DNA from: Gracilibacillus boraciitolerans JCM 21714
Lineage (GTDB): Bacteria > Bacillota > Bacilli > Bacillales > Amphibacillaceae
Assembly (NCBI RefSeq): GCF_000521485.1
Contig: NZ_BAVS01000001.1
Location: 310,001-374,000, forward strand
Length of the DNA stretch: 64,000 nucleotides
Direction: 5' to 3'
A program made the position numbers and the translations under genes. The notes beneath the pieces were generated by a model. The model ran no database searches and had not been told where the DNA came from. It worked only from the letters and a program-made list of their open reading frames with translations. Below are positions 1 to 10,976 of this stretch, piece by piece. Position 1 is the first letter of the stretch. Each line of letters begins with the position of its first letter.

Positions 1-1222
1 TTACCTCATCCAGCCATTTTTCCTGAACAGGAACTCCCATCTGTTCGCAATAATAGTCCCAAATTGCTCCAAATGGATAGGTTTTAAACTCTTCTAATAA
101 TGCTAAGCGATCTGTGAAATTACCTTCTTCTTGTAGTTTTTTCAAATGATCATTTGGCATCAGCAATGCATAGAGCAATGACTTAATCATGTTTCTCGTA
201 CCAATTGTCCATGCTGCGACTCGGTTAATGCTGGCATCAAAGAAGTCTAATCCGATCATAACTTTATCAAGTGCGTCATTACGTACAATTTCCAGTCCAA
301 TCTCACGTAATTCATCGTCCAAAATAATCACATGATCACTATCCCAGCGAACTGGACGTGACACATGCAGAGCAATGCGATCATTAAATAAAAGCATAGC
401 AGAGATTTTGTTAGAAACCATTTCAGTTGGATGATAGTGTCCTGTATCTAATAAGCATAATTTATTATTTTTTAAAGCATACCCCATATAAAACTCATGA
501 GAGCCTACGACATAAGCTTCAGAGCCGATACCAAATAATTTACTTTCTACTGCATCAACATTTAATGTTTCATCGACATCAGCAGCAAAAATTTCATCTA
601 AAGATTCTTTTAAACGTTTTCGTGGTGTTAAGCGATCACTTGGTATATCTTTATACCCGTCCGGAATCCAAATATTAGTTAAGGCAGGTTGGCCAAGCTC
701 TTCTCCAAAATATGCTCCGATTTTTCTTGACTGGATGCAATGCTGAATCCAGAAATCACGTACTTCTTTATCTGGATGTGCTAAAGTAAATCCATCCTTT
801 GCTTTTGGATGCGAAAATAAGGTTGGGTTAAAATCAAGTCCTAACCCATGTTCTTTCGCCCAATTCACCCATTTTTCAAAGTGCTGCGGTTCTAATTCAT
901 TACGATCCACAAATTTCCCATCGGTTTCTGCATAGATAGCATGTAAGTTTATTTTATGCTTTCCAGGAATCAATGATAGTGCTTTTTCTAAATCACTTCT
1001 TAACTCTTCTGGAGTTGTTGCCTTGCCAGGATAATTACCGGTTACTTCGATTCCACCTGAAAGTTCCTGATCAGTTTCTTCAAATCCACCAATATCATCG
1101 CCTTGCCAACAGTGGATCGAAATTGGAACTTGTTTTAGTTTTTGAAAGACATCTTCTACCGACACACCCCCCCATTTTTCATACTGTGCTTTTGCATTTT
1201 CAAAGTTTTCTTTTACACTCAT
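1..1222 (-). CDS. rhaA: L-rhamnose isomerase, 3' end cut by window edge
   Basis: Isomerises L-rhamnose to L-rhamnulose, the first step of rhamnose breakdown. The frame opens at ATG 1222 and runs without a stop to base 2, giving 407 codons; the B. subtilis enzyme is about 424, so only the C-terminal tail is missing. Family motifs are visible: [11 protein letters not shown] near residue 35, [10 protein letters not shown] near 255-264 and [12 protein letters not shown] near 286-297, which carry metal-binding and catalytic residues. It lies 13 bases downstream of rhaB in the same direction, so the two are probably one operon. A seven-C run at 1167-1173 puts an extra glycine in the N-terminal YEKWG segment, probably a sequence error. 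Identification is secure. Confidence 0.93.
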   Translation of the reverse strand, partial: MSVKENFENAKAQYEKWGGVSVEDVFQKLKQVPISIHCWQGDDIGGFEETDQELSGGIEVTGNYPGKATTPEELRSDLEKALSLIPGKHKINLHAIYAETDGKFVDRNELEPQHFEKWVNWAKEHGLGLDFNPTLFSHPKAKDGFTLAHPDKEVRDFWIQHCIQSRKIGAYFGEELGQPALTNIWIPDGYKDIPSDRLTPRKRLKESLDEIFAADVDETLNVDAVESKLFGIGSEAYVVGSHEFYMGYALKNNKLCLLDTGHYHPTEMVSNKISAMLLFNDRIALHVSRPVRWDSDHVIILDDELREIGLEIVRNDALDKVMIGLDFFDASINRVAAWTIGTRNMIKSLLYALLMPNDHLKKLQEEGNFTDRLALLEEFKTYPFGAIWDYYCEQMGVPVQEKWLDEV

Positions 1223-1235
1223 CTTCTTCACCTCA

Positions 1236-2627
1236 TTATGAAAATTTTTGAATATCAAAGGATTGATTGATAATTTGCTTTGATTGTTCTAATGATTCAA
1301 TCTGTCCGGACGCAATCATTTGTGCTAACAGATTTCCAATTGCTGTTGCCTCACTTGGACCTGTATAAATTTCCTTTCCTGACACTGCTGCTAGTTTCTC
1401 ATTCATATAATTATTTTTACTACCTCCACCAATAATATGGATAGATGGATAGTGCTTACCTGATAATTCTTCAATCTCTTTTGCTGTTTGAAAGTAGCTC
1501 GCTACTAAGCTATCAAAAATACATTTGGCGAATTCGCCTGCCGACTCTGGCACTTGTTGATTGGTTTCCTGACAATAAGCCTGTATCTCGTGCTTCATGC
1601 TCTTAGGACTGAGAAAACGGTTATCATTAACGTTAACAGTGGAAGAGAAGTTCTGTTCCTGATAAGCCAGATCAACAAAATCCGGGAAGTCATATTCATT
1701 TTCCCACTCACGCTTCACTTCCTGAATTATCCAAAGTCCCATTATATTCTTCAGAAAACGTATGTTTTTATTAGCGCCACCTTCGTTCGTGAAATTGTAT
1801 TCAAATGCTTTTGCTGTACTAATTGGCTGAACGTGCTCCACACCCATGAGTGACCATGTTCCAGAACTAATATAGATGGTATCTTGTGCAGGAACTGCCA
1901 TGACTGCTGAAGCGGTATCGTGTGTCCCTGGAAGCACAACATCAAGATTTACACCTAATTCATTTTGTAACTCATCGGTTAATTTACCGATCGATTGCAT
2001 TGGATTAACAGGTTCTTGAAAAATATGAAAAGGAATATTCAGCTTTTCGAGAAAATCATGTTTCCACTGTATTGTTTTCGCATGCAATAATTGCGTTGTT
2101 GTCGCATTGGTATATTCATTGGTGATTTTCCCTGTCAAAAGGTAATGCAGATAATCAGGAATCATGAGAAAATATTCAGCCTTTTGTACGAGTTCAGGCT
2201 GTTCTTTTTGAAGCGCCACAAATTGATAAATCGTATTAAACGGCTGAAATTGAATGCCGGTTTCTGCATAGATTTCCTTTTGATCAATTTTTTGAAAGAC
2301 TTCCTCCATCACCCTTTCTGTTCGGTGATCACGATAGGCAACAGCATCTGTCAGTCTATTTTTCTGTTGATCAAGCAAAACGAAATCTACTGCCCATGTA
2401 TCGATTCCTATGGTTTCCGGTTGATATTTCTCTGTACTTTTTTGAATACCATGCTTAATTTCCTGAAATAGTCCATCAATGTCCCAGCACAGGTGACCAT
2501 TCTTTTCTTCCATTTTGTTTTCAAAACGATGTATTTCATCGAGTATTAATCGGTTATTCTCCAGATATCCTGCAATCACTCGACCACTGGATGCTCCGAT
2601 ATCAACAGCTAGGTTACATTTTTGCAA
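1236..2627 (-). CDS. rhaB: L-rhamnulokinase
   Basis: FGGY-family kinase that phosphorylates L-rhamnulose with ATP to rhamnulose 1-phosphate. The N-terminal phosphate-binding motif DIGASSGR lies about ten residues from the start. GTHDTASAV near residue 230, SSGTWSLMG after it and HIIGGGSKN near 396 form the nucleotide-binding cleft. I chose TTG 2627 because AAGGAG (2641-2636) sits eight bases upstream. The in-frame GTG nine bases earlier would leave no room for a ribosome site. About 464 residues, normal for the family. It is first in the rhaBA unit and follows a terminator, so it likely has its own promoter. A CcpA-like site overlaps its leader. Confidence 0.93.
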   Translation of the reverse strand: MQKCNLAVDIGASSGRVIAGYLENNRLILDEIHRFENKMEEKNGHLCWDIDGLFQEIKHGIQKSTEKYQPETIGIDTWAVDFVLLDQQKNRLTDAVAYRDHRTERVMEEVFQKIDQKEIYAETGIQFQPFNTIYQFVALQKEQPELVQKAEYFLMIPDYLHYLLTGKITNEYTNATTTQLLHAKTIQWKHDFLEKLNIPFHIFQEPVNPMQSIGKLTDELQNELGVNLDVVLPGTHDTASAVMAVPAQDTIYISSGTWSLMGVEHVQPISTAKAFEYNFTNEGGANKNIRFLKNIMGLWIIQEVKREWENEYDFPDFVDLAYQEQNFSSTVNVNDNRFLSPKSMKHEIQAYCQETNQQVPESAGEFAKCIFDSLVASYFQTAKEIEELSGKHYPSIHIIGGGSKNNYMNEKLAAVSGKEIYTGPSEATAIGNLLAQMIASGQIESLEQSKQIINQSFDIQKFS

Positions 2628-2643
2628 ATCCTTCACTCCTTAT

Positions 2644-2657
2644 TGAAAGCGATTTAT
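2644..2657. promoter_or_regulatory. Candidate catabolite-responsive element upstream of rhaB
   Basis: TGAAAGCGATTTAT matches the cre consensus TGWAANCGNTNWCA at 12 of 14 positions, with a mismatch in the last two. It lies just upstream of the rhaB ribosome site, where CcpA would block elongating polymerase. CcpA control fits a sugar-catabolic operon but is inferred from one motif. Confidence 0.4.
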
Positions 2658-2782
2658 ATATTAACTATACAAGAGGATATGCAAATAGATAATATCGAAA
2701 ATTATCTTTTTATTGTCCTTTTTTGCGAAGTTAGTATTTTAAATATATGAACTATCCATCATCATTACAATCTTTCGAGATT

Positions 2783-2822
2783 AAAAAACAGCTAATCGTT
2801 AGGATTCGATTAGCTGTTTTTT
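2783..2822 (-). terminator. Rho-independent terminator at the end of the AraC-type regulator gene
   Basis: A perfect 16-base inverted repeat (AAAAAACAGCTAATCG and its complement, eight-base loop) ends in a T run on the minus strand. The stop codon of the regulator lies in the loop. It separates the regulator transcript from rhaBA. Confidence 0.8.
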
Positions 2823-3776
2823 ATAGGCCTTAGGTGTATTACCATATTTTTGTTTGAATAAACGGTAAAAGTAACTAATATTTTCATATCCAACTTCTTC
2901 AGCAATGGCACGCATGGACAGATCACTGTAGATTAGCAGATTTTTAGCTACCAGTAGTCTTTTCTCCTGAACAAGATCTTTAAAATTTTGCTTCGTTAAT
3001 GCTTTAATTTGCTTACTAATCCAGTATGCCGTTTGATGACATTGTTTTGCTAACGATTGTAAATTAGCATCTTGATAATGTTCTTCTATGTAACGAAATA
3101 CTTCTGTTAAAAAGGCATGCTGACTGGTTTGAAGTGTATCCTCTTGTGTTAGATTTTGTTCTTCGATTAATTCCAGTATTAATAAGCCCATTTGAAATTT
3201 AATTTTAGACTGCGATAAAATGGAATCGAACATCATTTCTTTTAATAAATCATTCATAATGGCTTGGATTCTTTTGGAATTGGCTACTGGATAATAAAGA
3301 AATTGTCCTGTTTGATTGTAGTCAAACATACTATTCATTAAAAACTGTAGCATTTGACTTTGGATAAAACCAGTTGATAGATTTGATAGTATATAATCAA
3401 AAAAAGCTGGATGGATAATAAAGTTAATGACAATATCTTCTTCACTGCAGGCAGATAACTCATGTTCAATATACTGGTTTAGTAAAAGAATATCGCCCTT
3501 TTTTAAATGAATCGGCTGTTTTGCCACTTTTTGATGAAAAGTGCCGTGAAATACATAATTCATTTCAATATAATCATGCGAATGCTTCGGAAAGTTTATA
3601 TATCGAGGATGCTTCCGTATCATGATCAAATCATCTTTCAGAAATTTATCACTCTGGATGACAAAATCAGATGTACGATTCGTATATATCTTCTTATTAA
3701 TTGCCTGATCTCCTTCTAAAATAGCACGTTCTTCCTCGGTTTCCTCCAATAACTTCTCATGTAAGATAGCATCCAC
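2799..3776 (-). CDS. AraC-family transcriptional regulator, probable rhamnose regulator
   Basis: 325 residues. The N-terminal half looks like a cupin sugar-sensing domain (HSHDYIEMNYVFHGTF near residues 65-80, then a stretch on keeping 'LLLNQYIEH'). The C-terminal 100 residues carry two helix-turn-helix motifs ending IAEEVGYENISYFYRLFKQK, the classic AraC/XylS signature. It sits directly upstream of rhaBA and reads in the same direction, so it probably controls rhamnose genes, as RhaR/RhaS-type proteins do. The ligand is inferred from context only. The start is uncertain: GTG 3776 has no good ribosome site. ilvA ends 17 bases upstream, so readthrough from ilvA is possible. Confidence 0.85.
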   Translation of the reverse strand: MDAILHEKLLEETEEERAILEGDQAINKKIYTNRTSDFVIQSDKFLKDDLIMIRKHPRYINFPKHSHDYIEMNYVFHGTFHQKVAKQPIHLKKGDILLLNQYIEHELSACSEEDIVINFIIHPAFFDYILSNLSTGFIQSQMLQFLMNSMFDYNQTGQFLYYPVANSKRIQAIMNDLLKEMMFDSILSQSKIKFQMGLLILELIEEQNLTQEDTLQTSQHAFLTEVFRYIEEHYQDANLQSLAKQCHQTAYWISKQIKALTKQNFKDLVQEKRLLVAKNLLIYSDLSMRAIAEEVGYENISYFYRLFKQKYGNTPKAYKKQLIES

Positions 3777-3793
3777 ACACTACACACCCATTT

Positions 3794-5062
3794 TTAGATT
3801 AATAGTTGAAATAGTTGTTCATCTTTATTGATTTCGATATAGGTGAATCTTTTTTCATTCATTCGAGCTATAATTTGATGATAATCTTCCGCCTTTTGTA
3901 GTTCAATACCGACAAGAACCGGTCCTTTATCCCGATTATTTTTCTTTGTATACTCAAAACGGGTTATATCATCATTTTTACCTAGTACTTCATCTATAAA
4001 TTCTCTCAAAGCTCCGGCACGTTGTGGAAAATTAACAATAAAGTAATGCTTAAATCCTTCATAGATTAAAGAGCGTTCTTTGAATTCTTGCATCCGGTCA
4101 ATATCATTATTTCCACCACTTATAATACATACAATAGTTTTCCCCCCCTTAATTTCATCTCGATAATCGTCAAGTGCTGCAACAGGCAAAGCACCAGCTG
4201 GTTCAGCAACAATCGCATTTTCATTATATAATTTTAATAACGTTGTACATAGCTTACCTTCCGGCACAGTTATGATATCATCAATGAATTGTTTTGCAAT
4301 ATCAAACGAAATATCCCCCCCTACTCTTTTGACACTGGCACCATCTACGAATTTATCAATTTTATCTAATTTCACGACTTCGTCTTTATCTAAGGAAGCT
4401 TTCATGGAAGCTGCTCCTTGTGGTTCTACCCCCCCGATAATCTTTGTATCAGGACTAATACTATTAATGTATGAGCCAACACCGGAAATTAAGCCTCCGC
4501 CACCGACAGACATAAAAACATGTGAGATTGGTTCTTCCATGGCATCTAATATCTCGAGACCAATTGTTCCTTGTCCGGTAATCGTTCTGGTATCATTGAA
4601 TGGATGGATAAATGATGCTTGACGTTCGTTGCAGTATTCCATTGCCTGTTCAAATGAATCATCATATGTATCTCCGATTAAACGGATTTCAACAAAAGGT
4701 CCACCAAAAAATTCAACACGATTTACTTTTTGACGAGGTGTTGTACTAGGCATAAATATTACACCTTTTACCCCTAACGCTTTACAGGAATAAGCTACGC
4801 CCTGTGCATGATTGCCTGCACTGGCACAAACGACTCCATTAGTCAGTTCTTCTTGCGTCAAACCTTGCATTAAGTTATATGCTCCACGAATTTTAAAAGA
4901 GCGTACAACTTGTAAATCTTCTCTTTTTAAATATACATTACAATCATATTTTTCTGATAAAATAGGATCTCTTTGCAGTGGCGTTTTAACCACTACATCT
5001 TTTAAAACTTGATTAGCTATGATAATATCTCTAACTTGAATTGGATTAACTTTTGTACTCAT
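3794..5062 (-). CDS. ilvA: Threonine deaminase (biosynthetic)
   Basis: PLP enzyme converting L-threonine to 2-oxobutanoate, the entry to isoleucine synthesis. The PLP lysine is in SFKIRGAYN near residue 60, the phosphate-binding loop is SVGGGGLISG near 190, and CIISGGNND near 315 follows. The last 90 residues form one ACT-like regulatory domain (FPQRAGALREF), the short Bacillus type. 422 residues equals the B. subtilis length even though three seven-C runs (4142-4148, 4315-4321, 4429-4435) each seem to add a glycine: KGGKT, VGGDI and IIGGVEP, where KGK, VGD and IIGVEP are usual. It is preceded by AGGAAGGG. No leader riboswitch is visible in the 73 bases upstream. Confidence 0.94.
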   Translation of the reverse strand: MSTKVNPIQVRDIIIANQVLKDVVVKTPLQRDPILSEKYDCNVYLKREDLQVVRSFKIRGAYNLMQGLTQEELTNGVVCASAGNHAQGVAYSCKALGVKGVIFMPSTTPRQKVNRVEFFGGPFVEIRLIGDTYDDSFEQAMEYCNERQASFIHPFNDTRTITGQGTIGLEILDAMEEPISHVFMSVGGGGLISGVGSYINSISPDTKIIGGVEPQGAASMKASLDKDEVVKLDKIDKFVDGASVKRVGGDISFDIAKQFIDDIITVPEGKLCTTLLKLYNENAIVAEPAGALPVAALDDYRDEIKGGKTIVCIISGGNNDIDRMQEFKERSLIYEGFKHYFIVNFPQRAGALREFIDEVLGKNDDITRFEYTKKNNRDKGPVLVGIELQKAEDYHQIIARMNEKRFTYIEINKDEQLFQLLI

Positions 5063-5135
5063 ATTATGAACCCTTCCTACTTCAATTATTAGATTTATAC
5101 TAACATAAAGAAGTAGAATAGAAAATATTTTTTAC

Positions 5136-7154
5136 TCAATTTTCATAGGCTAAAATTGCGACATCCGTATTTTTCACTGTAATTTGTTCTGTCATTTGCC
5201 GATTGTTGAGACAATCTTGATACGTGATGCCTTCTTTTAAATCAATTATTACTGGATCATTGTTATGATTTAAAATAAATACATACGTTTTATCCTCCTT
5301 TATCCGTTCGACTATTTCTACATTTTTTGGAGCTTTTAATGGTGATTCAATTTCCACTTGTTGGAGAATACCATTGAAAAGCTGGTCCAGATAATCGTTG
5401 GATGGGTTTGTGCCGATATAAATAGTACTACCTTTCCCGTAACGGTGAATGGTCACAGCAGGGGAATTTTCATACCAGTTTTCTTTATAGGTAGCTATCG
5501 CCTTAGCACCTTCTAACTTGATGATATCTGCCCATGTATCGACCTGATATTTTTCTCCATTTGCTACAATCGTATTTTTTTCCTCATCAGCCATCGGAGC
5601 GAACTCTTCAACAGTTAATCCTAGTAATGAACGTAATGGAGCAGGATAACCTCCAAGGTGGATATGATCCTGTTCATCTGAAATTCCGCTAAAGAAACTA
5701 ACAACTAATGTGCCACCTTGTTTCGCGAAATCTTCTAAATACTTTTCTTGCCCATTTTTGATCATATATAACATTGGTGCTACTACCAATTGATAATTTG
5801 ATAGATCACCAGTTGGTTCAACAAAATCAACCGCGATATTTTTTTCATAAAATACCTGGTAATACTTATAAACTTGGTCTAAATAAGATAACTTATTATG
5901 TGGTTTACCTTCTAACTCAACCGCCCACCAATTTTCCCAATCAAAAACAATCGCAACTTTTGCCTTAGAACTAGAACCTACAACACCATCCAGTTGTTTT
6001 AATTCATTACCTAATTGTTTTACTTCCTGGTAGGTACGATTATTCGTATTACTGGAATGTGGCACCATTGCACCATGAAACTTTTCCGCTCCTGCTCTGC
6101 CTTGACGCCATTGAAAATACATGACGCCATCACCGCCGCGAGCAACCGTGGAATAACTCCAAAGCCTCATTTCACCCGGCTTCTTGGTAAGATTAATATC
6201 TCTCCAGTTAACATGTGATGTTACCTGCTCCATTAAATAGAACGGTTGGCCATTTTTCAAGCTTCTCATCAGATCGTGATGCATCGCATGTCGAAATGGC
6301 TTATCTTCTCTTGGATCAGGATAGGAATCCCATGTTACTAGATCCATGTCTTTTGCCCATTCAAAGTAATTGAGCGGTTTAAATTCATACATGAAATTAG
6401 TAAATACAGGAACATCTGGTGTAACCTCACGCAAAATCTCTTTTTCTATCTTATAAAGCTCAAAAATGGAATTATTCATAAAACGTTTGTAATCAAGCTT
6501 TTGACTTGGATTATAAAAAGTCGGTAAATTTGCAGGAAATTGAATTTCATCCCAGTCATTGTAGCGCTGACTCCAAAAATTGGTACCCCCCCATTTATCG
6601 TTTAAATTATCCACCGTCGCATAACGTTGCTTTAACCATTCCCTGAATGCTTCTAAACTCTCACTACTATAACATTCTGCTAAATGACAGCCATATTCAT
6701 TATTGATATGCCACATTTTTAACGCTGGATGATCTTGATAGCGACTGGCCATTTCTTTAACTAATTGCTTTACTGCATAACGATAACGCTTACTGTTTGG
6801 TGAATAATGCTGTCGTGATCCTACTTGATATGGTACACCATTTTCTTTAACAGCTAGTACTTCTGGATATCGCTTCGATAACCAGGCAGGTGGAGAAGCT
6901 GTTGCAGTAGCTAAAGCTACGCCAATCCCATGACTATGTAATATATCTAAAACTTTATCTAACCAGTTAAAGTCAAATTTTCCTTCTTCTAATTCTAATA
7001 CAGACCAGCTAAAGATTGCGACAGAAACAAGGTTAACTCCTGCTTCCTGCATCAATTTGGCATCTTCTATCCAGACTTGTTCATTCCATTGTTCCGGATT
7101 GTAATCGCCACCAAATGCGATGTGAGGCATTACTTCATTTATTTGTTTAACCAT
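5136..7154 (-). CDS. GH42 family beta-galactosidase
   Basis: Retaining beta-galactosidase of glycoside hydrolase family 42, resembling B. subtilis LacA/GanA. The TIM barrel fills the first 380 residues. The acid/base glutamate is in WHINNEYG near residue 150 and the nucleophile in YLMEQVTSHVNW near 310. A middle trimerisation-like domain (KVAIVFDWENWWA) and a small C-terminal beta domain follow. There is no signal peptide, so it is cytoplasmic and probably acts on imported galacto-oligosaccharides or plant galactosides. ATG 7154 is preferred because GAGGAG lies eight bases upstream. About 672 residues. A seven-C run at 6587-6593 gives WGGTNFW where WGT is usual. No transporter is adjacent. 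Confidence 0.93.
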   Translation of the reverse strand: MVKQINEVMPHIAFGGDYNPEQWNEQVWIEDAKLMQEAGVNLVSVAIFSWSVLELEEGKFDFNWLDKVLDILHSHGIGVALATATASPPAWLSKRYPEVLAVKENGVPYQVGSRQHYSPNSKRYRYAVKQLVKEMASRYQDHPALKMWHINNEYGCHLAECYSSESLEAFREWLKQRYATVDNLNDKWGGTNFWSQRYNDWDEIQFPANLPTFYNPSQKLDYKRFMNNSIFELYKIEKEILREVTPDVPVFTNFMYEFKPLNYFEWAKDMDLVTWDSYPDPREDKPFRHAMHHDLMRSLKNGQPFYLMEQVTSHVNWRDINLTKKPGEMRLWSYSTVARGGDGVMYFQWRQGRAGAEKFHGAMVPHSSNTNNRTYQEVKQLGNELKQLDGVVGSSSKAKVAIVFDWENWWAVELEGKPHNKLSYLDQVYKYYQVFYEKNIAVDFVEPTGDLSNYQLVVAPMLYMIKNGQEKYLEDFAKQGGTLVVSFFSGISDEQDHIHLGGYPAPLRSLLGLTVEEFAPMADEEKNTIVANGEKYQVDTWADIIKLEGAKAIATYKENWYENSPAVTIHRYGKGSTIYIGTNPSNDYLDQLFNGILQQVEIESPLKAPKNVEIVERIKEDKTYVFILNHNNDPVIIDLKEGITYQDCLNNRQMTEQITVKNTDVAILAYEN

Positions 7155-7232
7155 TAAATACACTCCTCACTTACTAAATTATATTTATTAAATAACAAAT
7201 ATATCTTATATGAATCCGCTATCATATTCAAC

Positions 7233-7271
7233 AAAAACTCCCGTGGAAATTTATTTCCCCGGGAGTTTTTT
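7233..7271. terminator. Terminator between ppaC and the GH42 gene
   Basis: AAAAACTCCCG pairs with CGGGAGTTTTT around a loop rich in paired A/T. T runs follow on both strands, so it can act in either direction. It ends ppaC transcription. Confidence 0.85.
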
Positions 7272-7277
7272 GATATA

Positions 7278-8204
7278 TTAAAATACCTTTTGCAAATTAG
7301 GAATTACTTGTTTCTTACGTGATACAACACCTTTTAAAGTAGCAGTTTTATTATCCAATGTTACATCGAAGGCTTTTGCTACTTTTTCTTCTGCTTCTCC
7401 GACAGCAAGAACAACCGAATCATTATTTAAGATATCTGTAATTAATAACACGAATAATTTAAGACCTTTTTCTTCGACTGTTTTTTCGATCACTGGTTCA
7501 ATTTCATTACGAAGTGCTAATACATCATCAATATCCACTGTGTTTACTTGTGCTATTTCTACTTTATTACCATTCATATCGAATTCTTTTGCATCAATCG
7601 TAATTAATTCTTTTGCAGATTTATCACTTAGATCTGCACCAGATTTCAACATTTCTAAACCATATTTTTCGCTGTCTACGTCAGCAATTTCTGCTAATTC
7701 TTTAGCAGCTTCGACATCTTGGTCAGTACATGTTGGAGACTTGAATAATAAAGTGTCAGAAATTACTCCTGATAACATAAGACCTGCGATTTCCTTTTTA
7801 ATCTCCACTTTATGTTCCTTATATAGTTTGTTTAAAATAGTGGCCGTACAACCAACTGGCTCTGCACGATAAAATAATGGTTCAGCTGTTTCAAAATTAG
7901 CAATGCGGTGATGATCAATAACTTCTAAAACTTTCACTCGATCAAGATCTTCTGCACTTTGCTGACGCTCGTTATGATCTACTAAAATCACCTGGTCCAC
8001 TTCGTCAGATACATTCTCAACCATCCGTGGAGCAGATTGATTAAACTGATCCAAAGCATATTGTGTTTCATTGTTTACCTCACCTAAACGAACCGCTTCG
8101 ACGTCTTCCCCCCCTAAAGCACGTTTTAACTCTGCATAAGCGATAGCAGAGCAAATCGTATCCGTATCAGGATTTTTGTGTCCAAAAATTAATGTGTTTG
8201 CCAT
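7278..8204 (-). CDS. ppaC: Manganese-dependent inorganic pyrophosphatase
   Basis: DHH-family cytoplasmic pyrophosphatase that hydrolyses PPi to two phosphates, drawing biosynthetic reactions forward. Metal ligands are visible in [16 protein letters not shown] (residues 8-23), ILVDHNE near 75 and [10 protein letters not shown] near 95. The substrate-binding SRKKQ motif is near residue 295. 308 residues, the normal family II length. A seven-C run at 8108-8114 adds a glycine in [13 protein letters not shown], a segment usually without it. It stands alone with its own terminator downstream. Confidence 0.96.
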   Translation of the reverse strand: MANTLIFGHKNPDTDTICSAIAYAELKRALGGEDVEAVRLGEVNNETQYALDQFNQSAPRMVENVSDEVDQVILVDHNERQQSAEDLDRVKVLEVIDHHRIANFETAEPLFYRAEPVGCTATILNKLYKEHKVEIKKEIAGLMLSGVISDTLLFKSPTCTDQDVEAAKELAEIADVDSEKYGLEMLKSGADLSDKSAKELITIDAKEFDMNGNKVEIAQVNTVDIDDVLALRNEIEPVIEKTVEEKGLKLFVLLITDILNNDSVVLAVGEAEEKVAKAFDVTLDNKTATLKGVVSRKKQVIPNLQKVF

Positions 8205-8278
8205 AATTCATACTCCTCTTATTACCATATATATATTTCAATCCCATTATACAGGAATTGATTTAAAATAAAAATAAA

Positions 8279-9527
8279 TTACTTAATTTGTCCGTTTCCA
8301 TGTAACAGATATTTAGTGGATGTTAATGCTTCAAGACCCATTGGTCCCCGTGCATGAAGTTTTTTGTGTGCTTATTCCGATTTCAGCTCCAAATCCAAAT
8401 TCGAACCCATCTGTGAACCGAGTTGACGCATTATGGTAAACAGCAGCTGCATCGACTTCATTCATAAATGCGATAACATGATCCTCATTCTCTGAAATAA
8501 TCGACTCAGAATGATGGGTACCATAGCTATTAATATGATCAACTGCTTCCTGAAGCGTATTAACCACTTTTATTGCAATAATATGATCCAAATATTCCGT
8601 TTCATAGTCTTCGTTCGTTGCTTCAATTATCTGATCCCCCCCTTTGGAAGCAGTGAAGTTATCTCCATGTATTTCCACATTTGCATTTTGCAAGGAGGAA
8701 ATTAAATCAGATAAGTGCTTTTCTGCCCAACGCTTGTCTACAAGAATCGTTTCAATAGCATTACATACCGATGGACGTTGGGTTTTTGCATTTATTGCAA
8801 TCTCAATTGCCATTTCTTTATTGGCAGTTTCATCAATAAACAAGTGGCAATTACCAGCACCTGTTTCAAGGACGGGAACAGACGCATTTGCAACAACAGC
8901 ATCTATCAAATTCTTGCCACCTCGTGGAATTAATACGTCTAAATATTTGTTCAATTTAAACATTTCAGATGCTGTTTCACGACTTGTATCTTCGATTAAT
9001 TGGACCGCATCATCTGGTAAATCGGACTGTTTCAAGGCATCATGAATTACTTTAACCAGTGCTGTATTCGAATAGATAGCGGAAGAACTTCCTCTTAAAA
9101 GCACCGCATTGCCAGTTTTTAAACAAAGACTTGCTGCATCTATCGTAACATTTGGACGTGCTTCATAAATCATGCCGACAACACCAATCGGTACACGAAT
9201 CTTTTGAATTTTTAAGCCATTTGGTCGTGTCCATTCTTCTAAAATATCACCAATTGGATCGTTTAAGTCGATTAATTGCAATAATGCATCTGCCATATCA
9301 TCGATCCGTTGCCCATTTAAAATTAAGCGATCTATTAATGATTCATGTAACCCTTTTTGTCTACCTTGTTCAATATCACGTTGATTTTCCTCCATGATAT
9401 AACGTTTTTGCTTTCTTAACTCATCCGATAATAGTTTCAGTGCTCCGTTCTTTTGCAACGTTGATGTTGTCGCTAAAGCAGTTGTTGTTGCATGTACCAG
9501 TTTCGCTTTTTGTAATAAATCACTCAT
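8279..9527 (-). CDS. proA: Gamma-glutamyl phosphate reductase (frameshifted near the 3' end)
   Basis: NADPH-dependent reduction of gamma-glutamyl phosphate to glutamate semialdehyde, second step of proline synthesis. ATG 9527 overlaps the proB stop, so the two genes are translationally coupled. The dehydrogenase fold shows [23 protein letters not shown] and a catalytic-cysteine region [15 protein letters not shown] near residue 250. The frame breaks near 8364, where one extra A in a short A run turns [15 protein letters not shown] into a false ending. In the other frame the gene continues to TAA at 8279, giving about 415 residues as expected. I regard it as an intact gene with a sequence error. 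Confidence 0.92.
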
Positions 9528-10647
9528 ACTTAAACGCCTCCTTAATTGATAAAACAAGCCGATCACGATGAATTGCCTCAGGTCTTTTACTCTCTGAATG
9601 ACTCATTGCAATCTCACTAAACTCGCCTTTAGACTTGATTAACTCTTCTGAAGAATAGTTCACTTGTCCTTTAGCAATGATTTGATCGTTATATACGACA
9701 TCCACCACCGCACCTATTTGAAAATCGCCATCTACCCACTTGATTCCAGCTGGTAAAAGACTTTTACCATGATACAAAATAGCATCACACGCACCTTTAT
9801 CAACGTGGAGCTTACCAGAAACTTCCGAATGAAAGGCAATCCATTGTTTCTGTTTATGATACATATTGGTAAGTTCTTCACCAATATATGTGCCATCCCC
9901 TTGGTTTTCCATAATTTTAACGAGCTTGTCTTCCCCCTTCACCAGTCCCGACAAACACACGCACACCTAGTGATAGAGCTGTTTTAGCTGCTAGTAATTT
10001 TGACTTCATCCCACCAGTTCCAAACTTAGAACCTGATTCATGCTTGGTTTGCTGTAAAATTTCCGCTGTTAATGCAGGTAACCGATCATATTTTTGGGCT
10101 GTTGAATCTGTTTTTGGATTTTTATCATATAATCCATTAATATCTGTTAGCATGATCAAAAAGTCTGCATGTACTAAACCACTTACCAAAGCAGATAACA
10201 TGTCATTATCACCAAATGTTAACTCATCAATAGATACCGTATCATTTTCATTAATAATTGGCAGTGCGTCTCTTTTTAACAATTCTGTTAGTGTTGAGTA
10301 TACATTACTGTATTGTATTTCATTACTGAAGACATCCTTAGTTAAAAGAAGCTGAGCTGTCGTCATACCATATTTCCGAAAAGCATCTGTATATGCCTGT
10401 ACAAGTAATCCCTGACCTACTGCTGCTGCCGCTTGTTTCCCAGAGACAGTAATTGGCTTATCGGATATCCTAAATCAAAAAAACCAGCAGCTACAGCACC
10501 TGAGGATATTAGAATTACCTCATAATTCAGTTTTTTTAATGCGGCGATAGCTGCTGCATGTTCTTGTAACTGCAGCAAATCTAAACCACCATTTCTATTA
10601 GTTAACGAACTGCTTCCTATTTTTACGACGATTCGCTGTTTTGCCAT
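9520..10647 (-). CDS. proB: Glutamate 5-kinase (two frameshifts)
   Basis: Phosphorylates L-glutamate to gamma-glutamyl phosphate, the committed step to proline. The amino-acid kinase domain starts [13 protein letters not shown] and includes the DNDMLSALV and [13 protein letters not shown] motifs. A PUA domain ([20 protein letters not shown]) forms the C-terminus. The frame breaks near 10465 (one base missing in [17 protein letters not shown]) and at 9933-9937, where a C run of five replaces four, so that GEGEDKLVK is lost. ATG 10647 follows GAAGG at ten bases; the GTG nine bases upstream has no room for a ribosome site. A proline-type T-box precedes it. Confidence 0.92.
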
Positions 10648-10673
10648 CTCATTCACGCCTTCAATTTATTCGT

Positions 10674-10935
10674 ATAAAAAAAGACCTTCTCATCCTTCTG
10701 ATAAAGGACGAAAAGAGTCTTTCCGCGGTACCACCTTATGTTGATCACATCATCTGTTGTGATCCCCCCCTTAACTCTTTAACGCAGAGTAACGATTAAG
10801 TTTATCTTAACAGCTCTTAGAATAGGTTCATTCGTGTATAGGGTGCTGGAACTTCTCAGCCTTTGAGTTCCAATCTCTTCTCACCATTTCACAAACTACT
10901 GGTTCTCGTCATTACTTTTATTTATTCTATTGTTA
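10674..10935 (-). promoter_or_regulatory. T-box riboswitch leader of proBA, probable proline specifier
   Basis: The conserved T-box sequence AAGGTGGTACCGCGG is at 10737-10723 (minus strand). It is followed by a terminator hairpin whose stem AAAGAC...GTCTTT ends in seven T at about 10680-10674. Stem I upstream contains an AGTA element (ACCAGTAG) and, on its 3' side, GAACCTATTC. CCT followed by A fits a proline specifier, as in B. subtilis proBA, but I read this without folding the RNA. Uncharged tRNA-Pro would favour the antiterminator. A seven-C run at about 10766-10772 lies between stem I and the T-box. Confidence 0.88.
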
Positions 10936-10976
10936 TTATAGAAAATAGTGACACGAATCTCAAGTTTTTCTTACTC

